DNA of 6,346 nucleotides from Victivallis vadensis (GTDB lineage Bacteria; Verrucomicrobiota; Lentisphaeria; Victivallales; GWF2-50-93). A program made the translations under genes and the position numbers. Below, piece after piece: positions 1 through 6,129 of the stretch. The notes under the pieces are model-generated. The model searched no databases. It was not told where the DNA came from and was given only the letters and a program-made list of their open reading frames with translations. Location of the stretch: positions 2,464-8,809 of the forward strand of contig DYRX01000177.1 in NCBI GenBank assembly GCA_020718525.1, written 5' to 3'. Every line of letters begins with the position of its first letter. Positions within the stretch are counted from its first letter, which is position 1.

Positions 1-534
1 AGCGTTGTCTGGATCCAGGTTGCCTATGGGCTCGTCGGCAAGAAGAATGAGAGGCTTCTTGATTATGGCGCGGGCCATGGCAGTTCTCTGCTGTTCGCCT
101 GCGCTCATCTCCTGCGGATAGTGCGAAAGCCTCTTTCCAAGTCCAAAACTTTCCAGCAGTTCCAATGCGCGATCTTCTGAATTTTCAAGCGAGGCATTTT
201 CCGACGGGATCAAGGACGCCATGACATTGTCGAAAAGGTTAAGGTAAGGCAGGAGATATGACTGCTGGAAGATGAATCCGATTTTTTCTGCTCTGAGGCG
301 CCGCCTGCTGGAATCAGGAAGAGATGAGACGTCCGCGCCGTCAATTCTGACGCATCCTGAATCTGGAGTAAGGAGAGCGCCAAGCATCATCATCAGAGTG
401 GTTTTTCCACAGCCGCTTGGTCCAACGACAGAGACAAAGTCTCCAGGATTGAGAGAAAGCGAGAAGTCTTCGATGATTCGAAGTATTTTTCCGTCTTTCA
501 AGAAAGTTTTTGAAAGATGTTCAGCTTGAAGCAT
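1..534 (-). CDS. ABC transporter ATP-binding protein, LolD/MacB type (3' end beyond window)
   Basis: ATPase subunit that would power the FtsX-type permease encoded just upstream. The first 178 residues are present; the C-terminus, with the H-loop, lies beyond position 1. Visible motifs are Walker A GPSGCGKTT (residues 38-46), Q-loop FIFQQ (87-91), ABC signature MSAGEQQR (143-150), Walker B LILLADEP (162-169) and D-loop GNLD (171-174). The spacing fits the MacB/LolD/FtsE class, whose members usually run to about 220-250 residues, so some 50-70 residues are probably missing. The signature has alanine where LSGGEQQR has its first glycine. ATG at 534 is chosen because GAGGAG (543-548) lies 8 bases upstream, and the permease stop is one base before it (TGA-A-ATG), implying translational coupling. 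MacB-type mechanotransmission is inferred from the family; the substrate is unknown. Confidence 0.93.
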   Translation of the reverse strand, partial: MLQAEHLSKTFLKDGKILRIIEDFSLSLNPGDFVSVVGPSGCGKTTLMMMLGALLTPDSGCVRIDGADVSSLPDSSRRRLRAEKIGFIFQQSYLLPYLNLFDNVMASLIPSENASLENSEDRALELLESFGLGKRLSHYPQEMSAGEQQRTAMARAIIKKPLILLADEPIGNLDPDNA

Positions 535-535
535 T

Positions 536-1822
536 TCAATCTCTCCTCAGGATTTCTGCCGGATCGCATGAAACGGCCTTCAATGAAGGAATTGCGGCTG
601 ATGCCAGTGACAGCGCCGGGGCGAGCAGAAGAAGTATTGCCGCAGTCTTATAAAACGATGAGTCTGACGATAAGAAGAGGATCGGGCTGAGATTGGAGTA
701 GAGGGCACCTGCCAAGATTCCAAGGACAATACCTGAAAGGGTTCCGGGGATGGAGGATAAAAGATTTCTGAACAGAAGGAGCTTTGCTATCTTTGATCTG
801 GAAAAGCCCATTGCACCGAGGATGGCGAGCTCGTGCTTGCGTTCGATTATGTTCGAATACGACAGGAAGGCGATCCAGATGGCCGCGGCGCAGATCGCGA
901 TCGGAATTAGGAATGCGGAGGATTTTCTTATCTCGTCGAAATGTTTTTTCCGGGCTAGCAGTTCGAGCTGAAGGCTTTCTGCAGTGATTTGCTCGGCAAG
1001 GGATCTGATCTCGATTCGACTGCGCGCCTTGCGTCTCTCGATTCCGATAATCTGGGTTTTCGGCAGTATTGCCAAGATTTCCGCCTTGATCTTTTCAATA
1101 TCCGCCCAGGCGCACTTGCATTCCAATGCGTAAATTGAATTGATCTGTCCCTTTTTTCCGAGGATATCCTGGGCGGCGTCAAGATTTATCCAAATTGTTA
1201 TGTCATCCTGGTTTCCTCTCTCGGCCTGAATCTCTGAAACCTGAAATTTTCTGCCGGAGATGCAGATTTCGTCTCCTTTTTTCAGATTGAGAGCGGATCC
1301 GATCTGGAATCCTAGCACGGCGCATCCCTTCGGCACCGGCTCCTGCATAGGTGCCATGGCCTTTCGGTGCATGACGGGTATTTCTCCCCTAGTCCCCGTA
1401 AGTATGATTGTGCGCGCCTTTTCAGGCCATTTTATTTTCTGGCTCAAGGTGGGGAGCAGATGATTGACCGTCACTATTTCATTCGAGGAAAGTTTTTCCA
1501 CATATTCCTCGGGCATGGTCTTAGATGCGAAATCGTCCGCATAAAAGTCTGAAATGTTCTGGTCTTCGGGCAAAATCAGGACGTTGAAACCCAATTTGAG
1601 GGCGGTCTTCCGATATTCGTCCTCGGCTTTTTCTAGCATTTCACGGGTCTCTTCCAATTTGTCCTCGTAGATGCTTCTGCTTTTTTTCGAGTAGCTCTTG
1701 AGTATTGCGGAGCTTGCGACAAATGAAAACACCGCGATGAAAATTGCGCAGGATCCCATGGCGAAATTCAGTTTTCTATGAAGAATTTCCCTTATGACAA
1801 GGCGCTCAAGCTTCACTTTCAT
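536..1822 (-). CDS. FtsX/MacB-type ABC transporter permease
   Basis: Inner-membrane permease of 428 residues. Helix 1 is at about 20-43, followed by a large extracytoplasmic domain (about 44-300). Helices 2 to 4 are at about 301-323, 354-376 and 391-413. This one-plus-three layout is that of MacB/FtsX/LolC permeases, as are the cytoplasmic coupling loop ERKHELAILGAMGFSRSKI (327-345) and the C-terminal DPAEILRRD. Charged, probably helical stretches at 44-75 and 264-300 flank the extracytoplasmic domain and could form its stalk. That domain contains LECKCA (cysteines 235 and 237), an unusual CXC. The start ATG at 1822 overlaps the upstream gene's stop as ATGA and is preceded at 6 bases by GGGAAGGGG (1829-1837). 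The ATPase gene follows after 1 base. Such permeases usually work as dimers in lipid/lipoprotein extraction, drug efflux or signalling; which applies here cannot be read from the sequence. Confidence 0.93.
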   Translation of the reverse strand: MKVKLERLVIREILHRKLNFAMGSCAIFIAVFSFVASSAILKSYSKKSRSIYEDKLEETREMLEKAEDEYRKTALKLGFNVLILPEDQNISDFYADDFASKTMPEEYVEKLSSNEIVTVNHLLPTLSQKIKWPEKARTIILTGTRGEIPVMHRKAMAPMQEPVPKGCAVLGFQIGSALNLKKGDEICISGRKFQVSEIQAERGNQDDITIWINLDAAQDILGKKGQINSIYALECKCAWADIEKIKAEILAILPKTQIIGIERRKARSRIEIRSLAEQITAESLQLELLARKKHFDEIRKSSAFLIPIAICAAAIWIAFLSYSNIIERKHELAILGAMGFSRSKIAKLLLFRNLLSSIPGTLSGIVLGILAGALYSNLSPILFLSSDSSFYKTAAILLLLAPALSLASAAIPSLKAVSCDPAEILRRD

Positions 1823-3036
1823 TTTCTGCCCCTTCCCAGGACAAGTATGAATGCGGCGATCGCCATAAGCAGACCTATGGCGGCAATTGCAATTATGTTG
1901 ATGAGTTCATTTGCCTCGATTTCAGACTTCTCCTCCTCGAAGCGGATCTGCCCCCCAGCGCCGGCAGGGGAGCTGGGCGGCGGCGTCTTTGCTTCCGCCC
2001 CCGGATTGCCGCTTTTATCTCCGGATGAATTCGCGACAAATTCATCAATTCCAGCAAGTGGCGGAGGCGGGAGAGGAGGCGGAGCTGGAGCTTTCGGATC
2101 AAAAACGAGAGAATCCCAGTCAACTGAGAAAGGAAGATCTATTCCAGGATTCTGCGCCTTGACCAGACATGAGCACGGTCCCGCCATGAACTGGCATATT
2201 TCCGAAAGAGTTTCCTTGCTGATGTCCTTCGCCCTTAGCGTCGCGATAAGCCTGCCCCTGCCAATTACCGGAAAGATGAGGGATTCAGTTTCGGGCGTAT
2301 CAGGGGAAAGCTTTCTGACAATCTTCGAGAAGACAGATTCCCTCTCGTCAGAGCGTGGTACGAGAATGGCGGAAAATGCAATTTTGATCGGGATGGGCGA
2401 ATAGCTTGGGATGTCTTTGACAGTTTCGTGGGGGGCCATGTCGGAAAGCTGTATTTCGGAAGGGAGCGATGCAAGAATTTTTTCGAGCTTGGAAAAAAGG
2501 GCGAGATCGTCCTCGGGCTTGTCTGAACCGAGCATGACAAATACGGCGCTCACGCCGGAGAGAAGTTCTGCGGCGACCTTTTCGCGGGCAGGAGAGTCGA
2601 GCAATTTGACGGCGTCATTCCGGGTCAGATCGAGGCTGACACATTCTTCAGCAAGGGGGCTGTCCTCTGGATAATACAGCAGAATTGAGGGCTTTTGGCA
2701 CGAAAGGGCGAGCTTCCTCGCGGCGTTTTCTGCAGGATCATCTGTCGTTTTATCTGGCAGTTCGGCATTCGTAGCCTTGAGCTCTTTGAGTCTGATGAAA
2801 TATTTTTTATCGGCTTCAGCAAGCCTTTCGAGAGCGGCTTTCTGATCTGCGTTGCCTGGATCAGCAGCTCCTGCGATGAAGGCGGTATAGAGGCTTGGCT
2901 GCCAATTCTCAAGTGCGTAGCGGAAAACCGGAGTACTGCACGCTTGCGAATCAAAGCACACGATAAAGAGAATGCTAAATAACAAAATACTGTTTTTCAC
3001 TCGTGTTTCTGCTTTCAAATTATTTATGTCCCGCAT
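1819..3036 (-). CDS. secreted, membrane-anchored partner protein of the ABC system (PVC-type family, function unknown)
   Basis: A 405-residue protein with an N-terminal signal segment (hydrophobic 16-28), a folded domain (about 33-310), a low-complexity linker and a C-terminal transmembrane helix (about 377-400) ending in RGRK. This suggests an extracytoplasmic domain tethered at its C-terminus. Conserved-looking motifs are CSTPVFRYALENW (33-45), LLSGVSAVFVMLGSDKPEDD (158-177), FPVIGRGR (255-262) and GPCSCLVKAQNPG (286-298); I recall this set from uncharacterised proteins of planctomycetes and relatives (memory, not a search). Cysteine 33 follows SQA, a poor lipobox, so lipidation is uncertain. 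The linker contains PAPPPLPPPPL (317-327) and PPPSSP (352-357). ATG at 3036 has only a distant AAAGGA about 15 bases upstream; GTG at 3000 would give a shorter, more typical signal peptide. It overlaps the permease gene by 4 bases, so a role with that transporter is inferred. Confidence 0.88.
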   Translation of the reverse strand: MRDINNLKAETRVKNSILLFSILFIVCFDSQACSTPVFRYALENWQPSLYTAFIAGAADPGNADQKAALERLAEADKKYFIRLKELKATNAELPDKTTDDPAENAARKLALSCQKPSILLYYPEDSPLAEECVSLDLTRNDAVKLLDSPAREKVAAELLSGVSAVFVMLGSDKPEDDLALFSKLEKILASLPSEIQLSDMAPHETVKDIPSYSPIPIKIAFSAILVPRSDERESVFSKIVRKLSPDTPETESLIFPVIGRGRLIATLRAKDISKETLSEICQFMAGPCSCLVKAQNPGIDLPFSVDWDSLVFDPKAPAPPPLPPPPLAGIDEFVANSSGDKSGNPGAEAKTPPPSSPAGAGGQIRFEEEKSEIEANELINIIAIAAIGLLMAIAAFILVLGRGRK

Positions 3037-3061
3037 TACGTTTGGCTAATTGTCCTTTATC

Positions 3062-4558
3062 TCATCGCAAAAAAGATAGAAATATCTCACGATAGCTGTC
3101 GATTCCAGAGAGACGGGCGCACGGAATTTTTTCTGTCGAAATATGAATGTCTGCCATGGTGTCGAAGGGATGGACAGAAGTGATTGCCGCCTTGGAAAGC
3201 ATGGCGGCGCCTAGGGACGTTGCCTCCTGCATGTCTGAAAGAAGAGTCTCCGCTTCCGGACACAGCGCCGAGACAAGCGAGCAATAGGCTGAATTTTTTC
3301 TGAAGCCGCCCTCTACGAAGACTCGCGTTCCCTGGAGCGCTCCATTGTTCCGGAGCATAATTTCGGTCTGCATTGCCAGAGAAAGATTCACTAGTGCGTA
3401 GGCATATTCAGGTTCTCTGAAAAAACCCGGACAATCTTCTGGAGAGCGAATTGAGAGAGTCTCAAAGACGGATGCGCCTGAAACTATTCTTGCATCGGAG
3501 GAAGGAAATGGTCCCGTTCCTTTTAAAACTCCCGGCAAAATGAAGTCGTCCGATTTCAGGGCCCTTTCGTAGAGAAGAGGATCAAATTTGGACGGATGCG
3601 CCTTCAGTCCGAAATGCTCCGAGAGAATCCCGTAGTAGTGGTTCATCTCCCCTCCCCCCATGAAAATGGCGGTCTTGACTGGATTCCCGTCAATATCGGC
3701 ATTGCAGAAGACCCCGCTTTTCATCTCCGATTCCGTGAATGAAATGTCGGCAGAGGGAGACATCGTGACGAACCATGTCCCGGTCGAATTGAGTATGAAC
3801 TTCTTCTTTTCTCTTGCAAGATAAGGCAGATAAGATGCGTTTGAATCATGAATGCCGCAGGTGACAAGAGTTTCCGGAGAAAGCCCTGTGGAAGAAGCTA
3901 TTTTCTCCGATATTCTGCCAAGCACCGAATAGGACGGACGGAGTTTATCCGGAAGCATTTTTCTTATTCCCATCTGTTCGGCGACATGCGACCAGCCTTT
4001 GCTCTTGAAATCGAAAAGATAGCTGTGACAGCCCACAGAGGTGAAGTCGCAGGCGGCAACGCCGCAGAGTCGAAAGGCGAAGAACTGCGGATACGAGAGG
4101 ATTTTGAAAGTCTTTGCAAACCCTTCTGGAAAACGGGATCGGGCAAACTCAATGCCTTTTGCGAGATTCGCAAGCGCCCCCATGTTGGCGGTCGCCAAAT
4201 TTTTATGCAGAAGTTCTGGTGAGCCGTATTTGGCGAAGAAGCGCTCGTTGAAATCCTTGCCGGGATCGTTTGTGTAAGAAATGACTGGGACACAGAGATT
4301 TCCGCTTTCGTCAACGCACGCGAATGTCGCACCATGCGTCGTTACGGAAATTGAGGCGATGTCAAAATCCGAGGATACTTCGCGTAGTTTCTGAACGAAC
4401 CAGGCGCAGGCGGCGTCGCTGTCTTCAATTTCGATTCCGTCGCGCTTGAAGGACGGAAATTCGGCATATTCAGACTTGAGCTGATGCAGACTCTGGTCAT
4501 AGACAATCAGCTTCTTGTTCGTTTTTCCTATGTCAAGAACAACTATGCATTTCCCCAT
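3062..4558 (-). CDS. FGGY-family carbohydrate kinase (sugar unknown; rhamnulokinase/fuculokinase-like)
   Basis: Cytoplasmic kinase of 498 residues, a normal FGGY length, expected to phosphorylate a sugar or polyol with ATP. The N-terminal domain opens with the phosphate-binding VVLDIGKTNKKL (about 6-17). The sequence GIHDSNASYLPYL holds the likely catalytic base Asp238. The ATPase-core segments NSTGTW (257-262), FVEGGFRKNSAY (about 414-425) and EATSLGAAM (about 445-453) follow in the order of the family. ATG at 4558 is preferred over an in-frame GTG at 4585 because AGAGGAG (4567-4573) lies 8 bases before the ATG; the upstream extension is not family-like. The DIGKTN opening resembles kinases grouped with L-rhamnulose/L-fuculose kinases and related undefined FGGY groups, so the substrate stays open. 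No isomerase, aldolase or sugar transporter gene is in the window. It ends 25 bases before the secreted-protein gene, so co-transcription is plausible. Confidence 0.92.
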   Translation of the reverse strand: MGKCIVVLDIGKTNKKLIVYDQSLHQLKSEYAEFPSFKRDGIEIEDSDAACAWFVQKLREVSSDFDIASISVTTHGATFACVDESGNLCVPVISYTNDPGKDFNERFFAKYGSPELLHKNLATANMGALANLAKGIEFARSRFPEGFAKTFKILSYPQFFAFRLCGVAACDFTSVGCHSYLFDFKSKGWSHVAEQMGIRKMLPDKLRPSYSVLGRISEKIASSTGLSPETLVTCGIHDSNASYLPYLAREKKKFILNSTGTWFVTMSPSADISFTESEMKSGVFCNADIDGNPVKTAIFMGGGEMNHYYGILSEHFGLKAHPSKFDPLLYERALKSDDFILPGVLKGTGPFPSSDARIVSGASVFETLSIRSPEDCPGFFREPEYAYALVNLSLAMQTEIMLRNNGALQGTRVFVEGGFRKNSAYCSLVSALCPEAETLLSDMQEATSLGAAMLSKAAITSVHPFDTMADIHISTEKIPCARLSGIDSYREIFLSFLR

Positions 4559-4566
4559 GTTTTTTG

Positions 4567-4573
4567 CTCCTCT
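4567..4573 (-). promoter_or_regulatory. ribosome binding site deciding the kinase start
   Basis: AGAGGAG on the minus strand, 8 bases before ATG 4558. It lies downstream of the alternative GTG at 4585, so it selects the shorter 498-residue protein. Confidence 0.8.
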
Positions 4574-4648
4574 GTGACTAACCACTTGGTTTCTGCCCGA
4601 TGAAAGACCGCGTCGCTATCGGAATCGGATTTGTCTTGGCAATCATGA

Positions 4649-4672
4649 CTCACTGCCGTGTTCGGCGTTGAG
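4649..4672. repeat. imperfect hairpin between yebC and the kinase gene
   Basis: Arms 4649-4658 and 4663-4672 enclose a TGTT loop. Eight pairs are Watson-Crick, one is T-G (4654/4667) and one is a mismatch (4653/4668). Read on the plus strand it is followed by TTTT (4673-4676), and the T-G pair becomes a U-G wobble in RNA. Read on the minus strand, the direction of the genes, the stem is weaker and no T run follows. It sits in the 136-base gap after yebC and could attenuate or terminate transcription, but it is not a textbook terminator for yebC. Confidence 0.35.
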
Positions 4673-4694
4673 TTTTGGACATGGAAATCTGAGA

Positions 4695-5450
4695 TCAGGC
4701 TTTGGCGGCGGCCTCGAGAACGCCATCGGCGAAATCGGCATTGGAATAGACGGCCTTCACATCGTCGTTATCTTCAAGTTTTTCTATCAGGGACATCAAC
4801 TGCCTTGCCACGGAGGATTCTTTGACCTCGATGGTGTTGTCAGGAATTTGTATGATTGACGCGTCTTCCACGCTTATTCCAGCCTTCTGGAGGGCGCTTG
4901 AAATAGAATCGAAGCTGTCTGGTGCTCCATAGACATGGGCGACACCGTCCTCAATTTCGACGTTGTCAAGTCCGGCATCGAGCAGAAGCTCGATGAGCTT
5001 CTCTTCGTTGGCCGCTTCGCCTCCGACCAGGAAATGAGCCTTTCTCTTGAACATCCAGGTTACCGTTCCAGCCCCCGCCAGGTTGCCATTGCCCCTGTCG
5101 AAAAGCATCCTGATTTCTCCCGCAGTGCGGTTCTTGTTGTCGGTGAGGCACTCGGCGAGAACGGCGATGCCGCCTGTCGCATAGCCTTCGTAGGTGATTT
5201 CCTCGTAGATTGTCGAGCCGTCGTCGCCTAGCGCCTTTTTGATGGCTCGCTCAATGTTCGTGTTAGGCATGTTCACCGTCCGCGCCGCGGAAAGGACATT
5301 TCTAAGCGCCGAATTCGAGTTCGGATCGCCTCCGCCTCTCTTCACCGCGTTTATGATTTCCTTCGTGTAGCGGGAGAAAACCTTGCCTTTTTTCTTGTCC
5401 GCCGCGTCCTTCTTGTGCTTGATGTTAGCCCATTTGCTGTGACCTGACAT
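4695..5450 (-). CDS. yebC: YebC/TACO1-family protein (translation factor/putative transcriptional regulator)
   Basis: A 251-residue cytoplasmic protein, the usual size for the family. It opens with the hallmark MSGHSKWANIKHKK. Further family blocks are the basic segment KKKGKVFSRYTKEI (19-32), NMPNTNIERAIKKA (60-73), YEGY (87-90), LTDNKNRTAGEIR (102-114), TVTWMF (129-134) and LEDNDDVKAVYSNADF (225-240). Members were first called DNA-binding regulators (PmpR). More recent work on mitochondrial TACO1 and bacterial YebC supports a ribosome-associated role easing stalling at proline-rich stretches. ATG at 5450 starts the canonical N-terminus; a weak GGGGA precedes it by about 10 bases. A strong promoter lies about 50 bases upstream, so this gene can head the minus-strand transcript. 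No ruvC, ruvA or ruvB gene, common neighbours in other bacteria, is next to it here. Confidence 0.97.
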   Translation of the reverse strand: MSGHSKWANIKHKKDAADKKKGKVFSRYTKEIINAVKRGGGDPNSNSALRNVLSAARTVNMPNTNIERAIKKALGDDGSTIYEEITYEGYATGGIAVLAECLTDNKNRTAGEIRMLFDRGNGNLAGAGTVTWMFKRKAHFLVGGEAANEEKLIELLLDAGLDNVEIEDGVAHVYGAPDSFDSISSALQKAGISVEDASIIQIPDNTIEVKESSVARQLMSLIEKLEDNDDVKAVYSNADFADGVLEAAAKA

Positions 5451-5499
5451 GAATCATTCCCCGATTTTTTTGTTTAGCAGAATTGCCTCTTTGACTCAG

Positions 5500-5528
5500 A
5501 CTATACATCGCAAATCCAAGTCTGGCAA
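5500..5528 (-). promoter_or_regulatory. sigma70-type promoter for yebC
   Basis: On the minus strand TTGCCA (5523-5528) and TATAGT (5500-5505) are separated by 17 bases, each matching consensus at 5 of 6 positions. The predicted start near 5493 would give a leader of about 43 bases before the yebC ATG. Prediction by eye; no transcript data. Confidence 0.65.
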
Positions 5529-5568
5529 GGCAATAGCCCTGTCTTTGCCGGAAAATCGGAATCGGGAG

Positions 5569-5596
5569 TTGACAGCGGGAGAGCGCGCACTACAGT
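5569..5596 (+). promoter_or_regulatory. possible plus-strand promoter
   Basis: A perfect TTGACA (5569-5574) is followed after 16 bases by TACAGT (5591-5596; 4 of 6 matches to TATAAT). It points toward the hairpins at 5607-5694 and away from yebC, and no credible plus-strand gene follows. It could be chance. Confidence 0.25.
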
Positions 5597-5606
5597 TTTT
5601 CATTTT

Positions 5607-5631
5607 AATAAATTCAAATTATGAATTTATT
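5607..5631. repeat. perfect AT-rich inverted repeat
   Basis: AATAAATTC (5607-5615) and its exact complement GAATTTATT (5623-5631) flank a 7-base loop. It is entirely noncoding and 18 bases from the next perfect hairpin. It could be an operator or a hairpin; nothing in the sequence decides. Confidence 0.5.
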
Positions 5632-5649
5632 TTCCTTGAAAAACTATAT

Positions 5650-5672
5650 CAGGAATCAGTCGCTGATTCCTG
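5650..5672. repeat. perfect 10-bp hairpin with 3-base loop
   Basis: CAGGAATCAG (5650-5659) and CTGATTCCTG (5663-5672) pair perfectly around TCG. On the minus strand the stem is followed by ATATAG and then five Ts, so it might end transcription coming from the transposase remnant. On the plus strand a smaller stem follows (AAATGT 5677-5682 with ACATTT 5689-5694), running into a T run. The inverted repeat is certain; its role is not. Confidence 0.6.
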
Positions 5673-5695
5673 TGGGAAATGTTTTACGACATTTT

Positions 5696-6037
5696 TCAGA
5701 CAGCCGATCCATTTTCCGATTCAACTTTTTTCCATCCGTGCCTTTTCGCCAGCCTGTGGACAGTCCCGACATGCGCATATTTTTCCAGTAAATGACACAA
5801 TAGTTTCCTGCGATTGCACAATCAAGGCGGGTAGCCGTTAAGCTGGGTGTTTAGGTCCTCTTGCGGAATGAAGTATGGCTCTTTCGCCGAAAGAGCCTCG
5901 TGCCACTTTCGGCGAAAGCGGCATACTGAACTGAAATTGACTGGAATTTCATCCATGCGCAGCACGATTGCGGCATTTCTGCAAAGCCTGAGGGCATCGT
6001 CCAGCGTCCGCTCGTCTCCTGTCAGTTTTCTTCCCAT
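5696..6037 (-). pseudogene. degraded N-terminal fragment of an IS630-like transposase
   Basis: A minus-strand frame of 71 residues from ATG 6037 ends at TGA (5822-5824), yet the same frame resumes for 41 residues to a second TGA at 5696-5698. Both halves look like the two DNA-binding parts of an IS630-type transposase. VNFSSVCRFRRKWHEA (about 34-49) resembles a recognition helix and following segment. NGYPP (67-71) falls where GRPP(K/R)L linkers occur, with the TGA at the residue usually basic. LLEKYAHVGTVHRLAKRHGW (83-102) resembles the second, winged helix. After KKVE the frame loses similarity, while another frame reads MDRLSEKCRKTFP, suggesting a frameshift. The DDE catalytic domain is absent. 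The TGA could be a CGA-to-TGA change. This assignment rests on pattern memory; an unrelated small gene of 71 residues remains possible. Confidence 0.5.
5872..5927. repeat. nested inverted repeat (two hairpins that are each other's complement)
   Basis: Arms of 22 bases (5872-5893 and 5906-5927) match in inverted orientation at 20 of 22 positions around a 12-base spacer. The core CTTTCGCCGAAAG (5881-5893) and CTTTCGGCGAAAG (5906-5918) is exact. Each core is itself nearly palindromic. The left forms a perfect 9-bp hairpin (5877-5885 with 5889-5897, loop GCC). The right forms an 8-of-9 hairpin (5902-5910 with 5914-5922, loop GGC). One long stem or two short stems are therefore possible. It lies inside the transposase remnant. 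Confidence 0.7.
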
Positions 6038-6081
6038 CACAAACTCTTTTCAATAATATATTAGCTATCATCATGTATGCA

Positions 6082-6109
6082 AGTATATATAATAATATAC
6101 TATTTGCAA
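6082..6109 (-). promoter_or_regulatory. possible promoter upstream of the transposase remnant
   Basis: TTGCAA (6104-6109) and TATACT (6082-6087) lie 16 bases apart on the minus strand, matching consensus at 4 and 5 positions. The ATG at 6037 would be about 38 bases from the expected start. AAAAGAG (6045-6051) lies 7 bases before that ATG as a weak ribosome binding site. The surrounding DNA is AT-rich, so chance matches are likely. Confidence 0.35.
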
Positions 6110-6129
6110 TGATAATAATAAATATCAAT

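Noticed and set aside
1778..2404. Plus-strand open frame of 208 residues
   Set aside because: It is antisense to the secreted-protein gene and the permease start; its glycine-rich stretch is simply the complement of the proline codons. It has no family-like motif.
3848..4335. Open frames on both strands inside the kinase gene
   Set aside because: They are shadows of the FGGY kinase frame, which carries the motifs.
4559..4694. Dedicated promoter for the kinase
   Set aside because: A TTGCCA on the minus strand has no acceptable -10 box at 16-18 bases; only the ribosome binding site is convincing.
5822..5824. In-frame TGA as a selenocysteine or recoded codon
   Set aside because: The position aligns with a basic residue after GYPP in transposase linkers, no selenocysteine-family context exists, and other genes here use TGA as a normal stop. 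Nonsense mutation is simpler.
5449..5841. Plus-strand open frame of 130 residues
   Set aside because: It runs across the yebC promoter and the noncoding hairpins, shows no domain or consistent composition, and overlaps the better-supported transposase remnant on the other strand.
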